From assembly GCA_905221605.1 (NCBI GenBank), contig CAJNDS010002257.1:991422-1055421 (forward strand): DNA of 64,000 bases. The letters are read 5' to 3'. This document shows positions 40,301 to 52,300 of this stretch, in pieces; the first letter of the stretch is position 1, and each line of letters starts with the position of its first letter. The notes beneath the pieces are model-generated. The model worked only from the letters and a program-made list of their open reading frames with translations, did not search any database and was not told where the DNA came from. This DNA comes from Symbiodinium natans (taxonomy: Eukaryota; Sar; Dinophyceae; Suessiales; Symbiodiniaceae). The position numbers were made by a program, and so were the translations under genes.

Positions 40301-43300
40301 AGGAACTGCTTTTTCCGGCCCCTCCGGACGATATCGGACACCACCAACCAATTGCAGAATTTTGCATGCGGTCACTTTGTTGATCCCTTTGTCAACCAAA
40401 TCTTCCACAAAGATGAACTCTTGCAAGTCCGACACGTTGGTCACACCAAGTGTAATCATCACCTCACTTACATGAGGGGTATACACCCAAAGGTGTTCGT
40501 TGCGAGCCATCCAATTTTCAATTGGCTCCTCTGGATTTTGAAGCCGAGTACCAGTGGATTCAGCCACCGAATTTTTTTGTTCATCAGCTTCTGCTTCATC
40601 CAGAATACCCTTTTCACCTTCTTTTTGTGACACATTGGTCATTTGCAGCGCTTTTGGTGCCGAGGATGAGGAAGATTCAGCTCCCCCACTCGCAGGTGGC
40701 TGAAAAGTACTTCTGTCCGAAATCTCCCATCCTCTCTCCTTTTCAAACCGGACCTGATTGGCCACATGTACCAAGTGTTTCAGGAGCGTCAACCGCTCAT
40801 CTGACATCTCGTCGTGGGAGTACTTGCAGAAATTTGACCCTTTCCGGCAACGTCCTCTGAGGTAATAATCGAAACAGCAATGGTGGAACCCCGCGTCCCT
40901 TAGTGCCTTCCTGGAAGCATTGTCCCAAGATTTGCCGGGCTCCCAAGTCCCTTCCAATGCAATGTCATCGTTGTGAAGATACCTGCATGTAGTCCCATAT
41001 TTACAACCACCTTGATTGTAATACAGACACAGCCGACCTTTTGGCTCACCCAACGTAGGTTCACCCTTTGATGCACCTTTACCAAAGTTGTACTTGGCCC
41101 GGAAGGCTAAATCCTCCCGCTCCTGCTGTGCCTCATCCACTGCGCCTTCCTCTGTAGGAGGGTCGCCGATGTTCCCATCCTCATCTCCAGCTTCTTGGCT
41201 GTTCTTTGGCTCAGTTGATCCTCCTTCTGGCCAACCTTCACCATAACGACGATGCTCATAGGAACACCCATCACCATTGCGACACCTTCCCCGATTGAAG
41301 AACTTGCACAGCTTGCTGTATCCAGGTGACACCGCCTTTGGAGTCATGTGAGCCCTTTTGTACTGGTCAGGATCCATGTAGGCTTCCATTGGCTTGTTCT
41401 CCCTTTTACTCATGGATTCCACTGCACCATCAAGCTCCTGCAAAAATCGCTTGGTGTCCAACCAAAGCGCGTTCCAAAGCTCATCTTTCCCTTGACTCAG
41501 CACCGTTGCCACCGCTTCACCCACAACTGGTCGAGTAAATCTCCTTTTTCTGCATGCCAGTTCGAAGAGCGCGTTGTGGTACTGTTTTCGGGGAAAAGTG
41601 GATATCTTTCCCAAGCCTGTGCTTTCCGTACCATCAGGCTCCCAACCATCACTTTGCAAGATGCCATAGGCGCGCCGAGCTTCCGCATTGAGGAATGCAT
41701 GATCTGCAACACACTCCTGTAGCTCTTCCATTGGGCGACCCAACAGCATCCCAGTGATTTTGCCAACATAGGCCTCATCTTCGTTTCCATTCTCAAGAAG
41801 AGCTTTATAGATCTTTTCTCCATAAAGTTGCCTTTCCTCTCGTTCTTCTGAGGATAACTCCTGTACCACAAGCCCTTCATCGGTTTGCTCTTCCTCCTGT
41901 TTCCAGTCCCATTGACTGTTGGAATCTTGGTACCATTGACCAGCATACCATGAATCTGTCCACCACGTACTCCAGCCGCTGGGTTTCCATTTACGCAGCG
42001 TCGAAGAAGAGTCCTCCTCGTCCTCTTCCAAAACCAGAAAGGTGTCCAAGATTATGGTACCATCATCTTCCACTCGTTTCACTGTTCCATTGACAGTATC
42101 ACCAAATTTGAACTGATATGTGTTGTTCCCTTCTGCAGGAACCAATACATTCACATCACCATGGTCCAAAAAGGCTCCATACCCATTGATGCAGCGCACT
42201 AGACCCATGATCTCATCTCCCTCTTGATAGCAATGTTTCCCAGGTGATTCCAAGGCTCCTGCTCGGGGCACTTTCTTTGCATGCTCTTCAGAAACCATCT
42301 CTGTATCATCGGCTCCTGGCGCATCCTTTGTCTTCACCTTTGGGTCACACTGCTCGTCCGGCTCCTGCACGAGTCCCACAAGATCATCCATCTTGTGCTC
42401 CAGGGGCTCAGGACCTTCCTTTTTTCCAGCCAATGGCCTTGCCTCATCTGCTGCAGTTCGCTCGGTGTCGACTTCCGGCGAGCTTCCAGACGGCAATACT
42501 TCTCCCTTCATGGGAGTGGACCCATCATTGGAGTCTTTTGTCTCACCTTCTGCAGCAGGCAAATTTTCTTCCACTGCAGGGCTATTGAATTGATCATCCA
42601 CGGCAGGTACATTTTCTTCCACCGCAGGCTCCTTTGGTTCCATGGTTTCCAAAGGAGAATTGCCACCATCATTGACCACAGCTGCCTCATCGGCTCCGGT
42701 GTAGCCCTTGCCATTTCGTTCCTCGCAGCTAACTTCAGGTTGCACCAGTGCGTCCACCTGTGAACCTCCGTCATCAGCTGCTGCGGAGACCTGCGCCCCA
42801 TTGTTGCAGTCGCCCGTGGAACGTGACACCATATGCGCCTCAACCCGTGCTTCCTTCGCACTCCAGGTACTATCTGGCACATTGACCCGCGCATCATTGG
42901 CGCTCCAGGCCTCATCTTTCAGATCTTCCGTGTCTCCAGCTGTTCCAGAAGCTTCTTTTTCCCCTTGAATGGCAAGACTCTTGGCACCAGACGAAGAGAC
43001 CTCCTCAGTCGTAACACACAACTTTTTCCCTCCGTCTTCCGAATCTCCAGGACCACCTTCCTGAACAACAGGTACCACATCTACCACTCTCTCTTCTGCA
43101 GCCGACACAGTTCCGATCACCACATTGGGCATTTTTCCTTCTGGACCCACCGATTCCACCGCTGCCACACCCTGAGAAAGCGCTTCCATTTCTTCCCGAT
43201 CCAGATGTTGAGTTTCAGCGGGGTCTGCTCGGTTTCCAGAAATCCCCTCCTCATCAGGAGAACCCGAGGTCGGGGCGTCACCACCAGCCCTAGGACCGCT

Positions 43301-46300
43301 ATCCCTGATAGTAGAGGAAAAATCTTTTTCATCTACACTATTTACACTACCCTGGAATGCCCTCGTAGACTCAGGCGTCGGAGTAGAGGATGAAGAACCC
43401 AGTGCAGCCTCCATTTCCAGCTCATTGCCCGAAGGAGACCCAACCACCTCGTCACTCTTCATCTTTTCACCTACAACCGGCAACGTCCACTTGCTTTCCT
43501 GCGTATCCAGGCAGTAGTAATATTGTCTCCCATCTTCATGGAAGTGCCATTCCCACGTTGTCCCATCGCACGCTTTGATCAGATGCTCATCTTTCCGAAA
43601 ACCATCCATTTCAGAGACTTGACGCATCTCATCCTCTTCTTCTGACAACTGTCGCAACCTTTCAGCCTCCATCTGTAAGATCTCCTCCTCCCCCATGGCG
43701 TATTCAGCAGCTGGTGCAGCTTCAAAGCTGTCCGCACCCTTCTGTTCGTAACCGCTTCCACCACCTTGGGAACTCGAAGAGGGATCCCCTTTAATCTTGT
43801 TCAGAGGCCTCCTGGCCGCTTGCAGCACTTCTCCAATCAGATCGGTCTGAGACCCTTGGTCTACCATTCGGCCCGAAGTCGAAGTCGACGGCTGATACCC
43901 GTGTTTTTGCAACACTCGTAAAACAGTCACCTCCATTTCACGATCTATACCACCAGTCGCGTCCCAGTTCCTTTTTTCACCAGGCTTTGGCGATACAGAG
44001 ACAGCACGTCCTTCAGCTTCAGCATTGCTAACCATATCCACATTGGGATTCATACCCACATTGGGGTTTTCCGCAACCAAGGCTTCTTCCAGATGTTCTT
44101 CAGCGCCGGGAATCACCTCTTCCAGCACCGCTCTTCCACCCAGAGACTCAGCTGCACCATTTCCAGCTCCACCATTCTGTCCACCATCCGAGGAAGGTTG
44201 GAGCCATCGCTTAGGAGAAGGCATTGCTTCTTGATCCCAAAGATCTTAAGACAACACTCAACCGCAGGGAACCTAATTTGGGCTCATAACCTACGGGGGC
44301 AACCGAAAGGGAACAGGGAAAGAAACCAACCCTCAACAGTTGCCTATATGGATTTCCCAGATCGAACCAGAAACAAGAACACCCACCCCTACGGGGACAG
44401 GATAAGGGAGAAGGGACGGGACTACTCCAACCCGTTAAACCCAACCCCAGGCGTACGTACTTTTTCAACAAAAGCTGACGGCTCTTGGCCATCTTGAGCC
44501 AAACAAGATTTCCGGGTTCATTGACCCTTCCAACCCCCAACACTAACTCTTTTCTACAATACCAGTTGCAGCTCCGCATAGGGTTTAGGGTTTCGGGTTT
44601 CGGGTTTAGTGTTTAGGGCTTGGGGTTTAGGGTTTAGGGTTTAGGGTTTAGGGTTTAGGGGTTTAGGGGTTTAGGGGTTTAGGGGTTTAGGGGTTTAGAG
44701 GGGTAGGGTTTAGGGTTTAGAGGGGTAGGGTTTAGGGTTCGGCTTCTTGGTCGGACATGAGGGATATCCCCCTACGGACACCTCATTCCCTCATTCCTTG
44801 CTACGAACCAGTAACCCTAAAACCGAAACCCTAAACCCTAAACCCGAAACCCTATCGGGTTTAAGGTTTACTAACCCTAAACCCTAAACCCTAAACCCTA
44901 AACCCTAAACCCTAAACCCTAAACCCTAAACCCTAAACCCTAAACAAAATCCCTAAAACCTGTAAGCAACCCGTAAAGGCAGACGATGCCTCGCCTGTCC
45001 GCCGCTTTCCTGCTCTCCAGGTCGATCTGAAGCCCTCCCGCGAGCAGGCGGGGCTCTTTGGGGGCTTCGAGGGTTTAGGGTTTAGGGTTTGGGGTTTAGG
45101 GTTTAGGGCGTGCCAAACGGGAGCGCGCTTTGGGAGCGCGCGGTAGTATGCAGACCTACCCACCCCAAGACCGCCCACTTACAACTCTCAAGGAGTTAAG
45201 ACCTTTTATTTTTTTTACAAAGCATCACATGAGTCAGCACTCACGCCCTTTTTGGGGATTTCCACAAGGTGCGTGCGGAAACGAGGCAGGGTCCGTGAAG
45301 ACAGCTTGGGTTGGCGCGAAGGGGCTATGAAGGGATGGGCTAGGAACAGACAAAGGCAGCGAGGCTTGGTTGGCGCGAAGGGGCTCCAGCCAGGAAGAAC
45401 ACACAGTGAACTGCTTGGGTCGGGCAGAGGGCCACGGAAACAGGGCTGGTGTGGCGGATAGCTCGGCTTGGCGCGAAGGGGGTAAGGTGGGGTGCCGGGT
45501 CAGGGTCAGGACCAGGCACAAATTTGCAGCAAACGGAAGCGAGGCAGGACAGATTGGGTTGGTGCGAAGGGGCGAAAGCCAGGGAGAGCGCCCCGAAACA
45601 GGACACAAACTGGTGTGCGGACAGCTTGGCTTGGCGCAAGGGGGTAATATGACTCGAACAGGCCAGAGGACAGGGCAGAGCCAGGGCCAGGGCGCAAAAC
45701 TAGTCAGGGCCAGGGCCAGGGCCAGGGCCAGGGCCAGGGCCAGGGCCAGGGGCCAGGGCCAGGGCCAGGCCAGGGCCAGGGCCAGGGCCAGGGCCAGGGC
45801 CAGGGCCAGGGCCAGGGCCAGGGCCAGGGCCAGGGCCAGGGCCAGGGCCAAGGTTTGGCCCCGTAAGGTGGGGTGCCGGGCCAGGTCAGGTCACAAGCGA
45901 CAGAAACAAGGCAGGGTCCGTGAAAACCCAAGGGACGGGCCAGGAACAGAGAAAGGCAGCGAGGCTTGGTTGGCGCGAAGGGGCTCCAGCCAGGAAGAAC
46001 ACACAGTGAACAGCTTGGGTTGGGCAGAGCGCCACGGAAACAGGGCTGGTGTGGCGGATAGCTTGGCTTGGCGTGAAGGGGGTGCTAAAGCCAGAGAGGG
46101 AGAGCGCCGAAACAAGACACAAATTGGTGCGCGGACAGCTTGGCTTGGCGCAAGGGGGTAAGATGACTCGAACAGGCCAGAGGCCAGGGCCAGGACCAGA
46201 GGGGCCAGGGTCAGGGCCAGGGCCAGGCCCAGGGCCAGGGCCAGGGCCAGGTCCAGGGCAGAACCAGGGCCAGACCCAGGCCAGGGCAAAAGGGAGTTTT

Positions 46301-49300
46301 TGGGCCAGAGCCCTGCCTGCCCCAACAAAACGGCCCCTGGTCCCCTCAGCCCAGCGGACGGGGGTTTGGGACCCAGGGGTCTCCAGGGGCCTTCCCAGGG
46401 GGCCTCCCAATGCAGGAGCCAAGAATGTGCGCGGACAGCTGGGTTTGGGGTAATATAATTTTTTGCAGTGACTACTGCTGTCTCGGCCTGTGCCTGCCTG
46501 GAGGGTAAGCCTGCCTGGAGGCCAGCTCGGTCGCCCGCCTGGGGCTCCCTCGCAGGGTCTCACTGAGCGCTCGACCAGCGCCCGCCTACCCCAAAAGACA
46601 AGAGAGTGGGGTGGCGGGCGGGTTTAGGGTTTAGGGTTTGGGGTTTAGGGTTTGGGGTTTAGGGTTTGGGGTTTAGGGTTTGGGGTTTAAGGTTCAAGGT
46701 TTAGGTTCTTGACTTCTCCAATCAAGCTCTAGCCTTGGGGTTATAGCTTTTGTTTTAAGCAGGGAAACGGGTGTCGGGTTTGGGGTTTAGGGTTTAGGGT
46801 GAGAGGTCCGCCTTTACCTGCAGGTTACACGTTGTACGCAAGTAATTCCGGACCTCCATCCCTCCTTTCAAAGGGCTATATTCACTGGAGCGCTCGCGAT
46901 GCACTTCTGCCGGCCTGAACCCTAAACCTCAACCCGAAACCCTGAACCCGAAGCCCTAAACCCTGACCCCAAACCCTTAACCCTGAACCCTAAACCCTGA
47001 TTAATGTTGACCTCATATTATTTCCCCCCCCCCCCCCGTAATTGCACAATCCAAATTCCAGAACGCAATTATAACCCGCCCCCCCACCCCCCCCCCCTGC
47101 CCCCCCGTATTTGCACAATCCTTCCGGGCCAAAGCCGGTTGAAAAGCTGCCTTTTTCTTTGTTGCTGAAAACAAGCACTTGAACACAAACGTCATCGACT
47201 GCAAGTTCAGGGTTTAACTAGGGTTTAGGGTTGCCCAGGCAACGTGTCAGCTGCGGACTCACCCATTTTTCACTCCAACAGCGACGCCAACGTGTCTGAG
47301 TCGCAGGGCTTAAATGCCACTCCCCCAGCTTTCGGAGAGCTTGCGGAGATGATGCCGAGTGTCTCCCCACGTGGCAGCTCAAGCAGCCAGACGCCCAACG
47401 GCATCTTGAACAACTTTGGATCTCCCCGTCGGCCTGCCTCCAGCATTCGCTTTTCTCGCCAGAGCTTGCACTGGCTCCTGGTCCAAGGGTTCTGGCTGAG
47501 GCAACGCTTCGCGAGCCACTTAGGGTTTCGGGTTTCGGGTCTCGGGTTTAGGGTTTAGGGTTTGGGGCCTTCTTCCATTATCTTCTTCGTAGCCGGACTC
47601 ATGGCCCTCCCTGGGCTGGGTGTGCTTTTCTCCTCCGCTAGCTTCGACCCCTCTTCATCGTCCGGTTGGAAAAACTTCCGCAATATGTACGTGCGACATG
47701 GCTCAAAACTGATGAACCCTAAACCCTATACCCTAAACCCGAAGCCCTCAACCCTGAAGCCTCAACCCATGGCCCACCAGAATCCTAGACTACAGGAGTC
47801 GGAGAAACTTCTTTGGTAATGATTTTACTCTAATAAAACCCCCCCCAAAACCCTATTCCAGTTATTAAGGCCCCTAGATTGACCCTCATTAACCTTAACC
47901 CCTAAACCCTAAACCTTAAATTTAAACCCTGAACCCTGAACTCATGGCCCACCAGAATCCTATAAACCCCCCAAAACACAAATTCCAGTTATTCAGGCCC
48001 CTGTATTTCGCCCGGTCCGGCGCGCCTTTCCGAGCCTCCGCCAGCTCGGCGGCGCTGCGCGCCAGCTCCACGAGCTGCGCCGAGTGCTCGGCGTCCGTGG
48101 CGCGGAGCGCCTGTCTTCGACTTTTGGAGGTTCAGGGTTTTGGGGTTTAGGGTTTAGGGTTTAGGGTTAGGGCATAGGGTATTCAGGGTTGGGGTTTGGA
48201 GGGTTTAGGGCCTCGGGTTCACGGTTCAGGGCTTGGTGTTCGGGTCCCAAAGGATGTAGGTATAAAACGGCCGTTCTTGAGTTTTTGTCCCCCCTGTATT
48301 CCCTAAAAGCCCCGCCTCAATCTTGGAGGAGGTCTCGGTAATCTGCCGCTCCAGCAGCCCCTGTCCAAGGAAGGTATACCCCAACGGGGCTTCTGGTTTA
48401 GGGCCTATAAGGGTTTAGGAGGTAGAGCTTAGGATTTAGAAGGGTTTAGGAAAACAGGGTTGGGGCTCAGGGCTGAAACCTCCAGCCCTAAACCATTCAC
48501 TTGCACGGACAAAGAACCCAAGCAACCTTGGGGAACTCTACATTCTAGACCAAACCAAAAACCCAAACCCCTTTGGGGCACTGTAAAAAGGGGGTTCTAT
48601 GCTGCACTTAAGACCGACTCAAGAAGGGCTGCCGAACTAAGATAGGGGCCTGAATAAGTAGAGTATAGGCTTTTGGGGGGGTATGATGGTATTCTTACAA
48701 AGGGACCATAAGAGGGGACTGTGAGTTATTATTCCAGCCCCTATATTCGCCGAGTTTTTTGCCCAATCTCAATGGCAGATCCTGGTGAGGCCCTTGAATT
48801 TATCGTTTACGGCTGAGGGATAAAAATAGGGTCCAAACCCATGTAGGGTCCAAACCGTGCCAACCCTAAACCTTACCTAAACACTCAACACCCCAAAGCC
48901 CCACTACAAGCCCTGCACCCTTATAAGCCGTAAGCCCAAGAACCCGAAACCCTAAAACCATAAAACCCTATAACCCTAAAACCCTAAAACCCTAGAAGTC
49001 TAAAACCCCTAAAACCCTAGTCTCTAACCGGCCCTAACCCTAAACCCTAAGCCCCTAAACCCTAAACCCCTCAGGCAACGGAAGCGGCCTTGAACTCCTT
49101 GGCTTGGGTGTCAAGCTGGCCGTGCGTCTGGGCGGTGGCCTGCAATCGGATGTTGGAGGCCCTTCAGTGTTCGGCGGTAAGGGCCTGGGGGTAAGGGCTT
49201 CGGGGTAGGGTGTAGGGTTTAGGGTTTTGGTTAGGGTTGAAGGTATTTAGGGTGCTGAGGGTGTTTAGGGCCTGGCGTGTCCGTAGCTGGCCCGCGTTTT

Positions 49301-52300
49301 TCCCGCGTTTTTTCGGGCGGGAAGCTCGTTTTTGGCAGTCCAACTTAGGTTGCGGTCGTTTTCGGGTGTCAGCGGTTCTTCAAGAAGTGTCCCAGCTTCT
49401 GTCTCAGGGCCTCCGGATTGCCTGAGTGATGCCAGTAACCGGAACGGAATCATGGTGCGGGCATGAATGCTTTGGGGAATGGATGTGCCGGTAACAGGAA
49501 CGTAATCATGGTGTGGACATGAATGCTTTGGGAATGGATGTGCTGACAACACGAACGTATTCATCCTGCGAGCATGGATACTCTGGAGAATGGATGTGCT
49601 GGTAACCGGAACGTAATCATTGTAGTATCATTTCATTATGTCATTATATGATTTCACTCAAAAGCAAGTACTGAGGGCAGTGGCGGCCGGAGCACCTGAA
49701 GTGGCACAAACATTTTGGCCAAAAACCCGAGCGAAAACCCAAAAACATCAAAAACAACAACCTCAAACACAACCCTTAAAAATGCAGAAGCATCGAGCGA
49801 AACCACTGTTTTAGAAGAATTCCGCGGGTCACTTGTGGAAACGTCTAGGTTAGGGTGTTTTGGGTGTAGCTTTGGGGTGATGCTTGGGGTTTGGGGTTGG
49901 GGGGGAATGGGGGGGAGGGGGGGGGGGAGGGGTTAGGGTTTATAATATGGTTGAGGCTGTTCGTTTCCCTTTGGTTTCTTTGTGGTGTCCGAATGGGGCC
50001 CAACTAATGCCGACACCCAACACCCCTGAGCCTAAAGAAACTTGGGGACCTTCATCCCTCCCCAAAAGGGCTTCTGGTTCATACTACCTTAGGGTTTAGG
50101 GTTGGGGTTTTCGGGTTTAGTTTAGGGCATAGTGGGAAAGGGTATATGAGCCCCACTTGTAGGGTCTCGGCTGTCGCTCTTCCAACTTCAATGGGGTGCT
50201 GGCTGTTCAGGGCGAAGGGTCTCGCGCATGGAGGGAGTTCGTGGTGCCAGGCTCTGGGTTTTTTAGGGTTTAGGCGTTAGGGTTTAGGGCTCAGGGTTTA
50301 GGGGTTTCGGGGTGTGTGGTGGGCAGGGGGTTTAGATGTCCCTCCGACCCTCCGATTTACAAGTTTGTCAACTTTCTGGCGGTATCAGGAGGGGCAGCGT
50401 GGTTCTGAGTTGACCCTTCACCTTATATCCTAAACCCTAAACCCTAAACCCTAAGCCCGAAACCCTAAACCCTAACCCTAAACCCGAAACCCTGAGTCGA
50501 ACGAGGCTTTAGCCCTGAAACCTAGAGCCCTAAAGTCCTAACGATTTCGACCCTACAGCCCTAAACCCTGAACCCTAAACCATAAAACCCTAAACCCTAA
50601 AACCCTAAAACCCTAAAACCCTAAAACCCTAAAACCCTAAAACCCTGAAACCCTAAAACCCTAAAACCCGAAAACCCTAAAACCCTAAAACCCTAAAACC
50701 CTAAAACCCTAAAACCCTAAAACCCAAAAACCCGAAAACCCTAAAACCCTAAAACCCGAAAACCCGAAAACCCGAAAACCCTAAAACCCTAAAACCCTAA
50801 AACCCGAAAACCCTAAAACCCTAAAACCCTAAAACCCTAAAACCCTAAAACCCTAAAACCCTAAAACCCTAAAACCCTAAAACCCTAAACCCCAACACCA
50901 CAAAGCGGCGTTGGAGGCGGCGCCCGACGCCCGCCTTTTCGAGAGCCTCGCGCGCCGCCAGCTTCACTTCGGCCAGGCCTTTAGCTTGGGGTTTGGGGTT
51001 TAGGGTTTAGGGTTTTTAGGGTTTTTAGGGTTTTTGGGGTTTTGAGGGTTTTTAGGGTTTATAGGGTTTATAGGGTTTGTAGGGTTTATAGGGTTTATAG
51101 GGTTTATAGGGTTTATAGAGTTTATAGGGTTTATAGGGTTTATAGAGTTTATAGGGTTTATGGGGTTTATAGGGTTTTTGGGGTTTATAGGGTTTACAGG
51201 GTTTATAGGGTTTATAGGGTTTATAGGGTTTATAGGGTTTATAGGGTTTATAGGGTTTATAGGGTTTGTAGGGTTTATGGGGTTTATAGGGTTTATAGGG
51301 TTTATAGGGTTTATAGGGTTTATGGGGTTTATGGGGTTGATGGGGTTTATGGGGTTTATAGGGTTTATAGGGTTTATAGGGTTTATAGGGTTTATAGGGT
51401 TTATAGGGTTTATAGGGTTTGTAGGGTTTATAGGGTTTATAGGGTTTATAGGGTTTATAGGGTGTATAGGGTTTAGGGTTTTGGGGCTCAGGTTGGGATG
51501 TTCCCCCATATACTAACAGTCCTTAGTGGGGACTTGGGGGGTTTAGGGCTTAGGGTCGTTGGGCTTAAGGATTTCTACGGCTTCTAAGTTGAGTCTACAG
51601 AAGGTTAATGCTCTTTGCTTTACGGGGGTTGGGGTCCATCAACAGAGCTCAGCTGGGGTCCATCAACAGAGCTCTTCCGTTCTTCTTCACCCAGCACTGC
51701 ACCATTCGAGTTAAGGATTACAGGTTGAGGCTACGCGGCCGCATCGTACCTCTGAACATGAGAAGACGGAGAAACGGCAAAGACTTCATGGAAAACCTTA
51801 AGCCCTAAACCCCAAAACCCTAAACCCTAAACCCCAAACCCCAAACCCTAAACCCCAAACCCTAGTCCGCGTGCGCAGTCATCGAGCACCTCTGTGGCTC
51901 TGCGCTTGGGTCGATCTGTCCCGACAATAGGAAAAGTACCCCAAGATCCAGGATCTGGCTAAAGAAGTTCCTGGCTGACACACAAGAAGCTGAGACCCTA
52001 AACCCGAAACCCGAAACCCTGAACCCTGAACCCTGAACCCTGAACCCTAAACCCTAAACCCTAAACCCTAAACCCTAAACCCTAAACGCTAAACCCTAAA
52101 CCCTAAACCCTAAACCCTAAACCCTAAACCCTAAACCCTAAACCCTAAACCCTAAACTCTAAACCCTAAACCCTAAACCCTACCAACCCGCACCAAGTAC
52201 AGCCTTTTGAAGCGCACCTCCACACGCAACGTTGGGCTTCCCGTCTACATGCAGAGCCAGAAGCCGGCGGTCGGGAGGGGCGGTGTGTCAGGCGGCCAAG

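Larger units (their letters stand above)
35729..44578 (-). mobile_element. Complete LTR retroelement without visible pol, in an intron of the large gene
   Basis: An 8,850-bp element bounded by two 287-bp direct repeats that I find identical by eye. Both ends are flanked by TAGGG (35724-35728 and 44579-44583), a 5-bp target duplication within telomere-like sequence. Read on the minus strand the LTR starts TGCGGAGC and ends CCCCCGTA, so the right copy is the 5' LTR. Directly inside it is a tRNA-Met-like primer-binding site, and directly before the 3' LTR is a purine tract. The interior holds one very long frame and two shorter ones with RNA-binding modules. I found no protease, reverse transcriptase, RNase H or integrase motif. 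It is therefore either non-autonomous and mobilised in trans, or an element that has exchanged pol for a captured gene. Identical LTRs imply recent insertion. Transcription direction matches the host gene. Confidence 0.87.

Noticed and set aside
36912-44497. Plus-strand frames inside the retroelement
   Set aside because: All are antisense shadows of the minus-strand domains; none has its own motif.
51000-51509. 169-codon Ile-Asn-Pro and 144-codon Tyr-Arg-Val open frames
   Set aside because: A 9-bp tandem repeat keeps every frame open; no coding signal.
52190-52240. Possible B-class exon (VEVRFK) between exons 52768 and 50935
   Set aside because: No AG at the expected start and a full B exon follows, so it would duplicate the class and disturb the chain.
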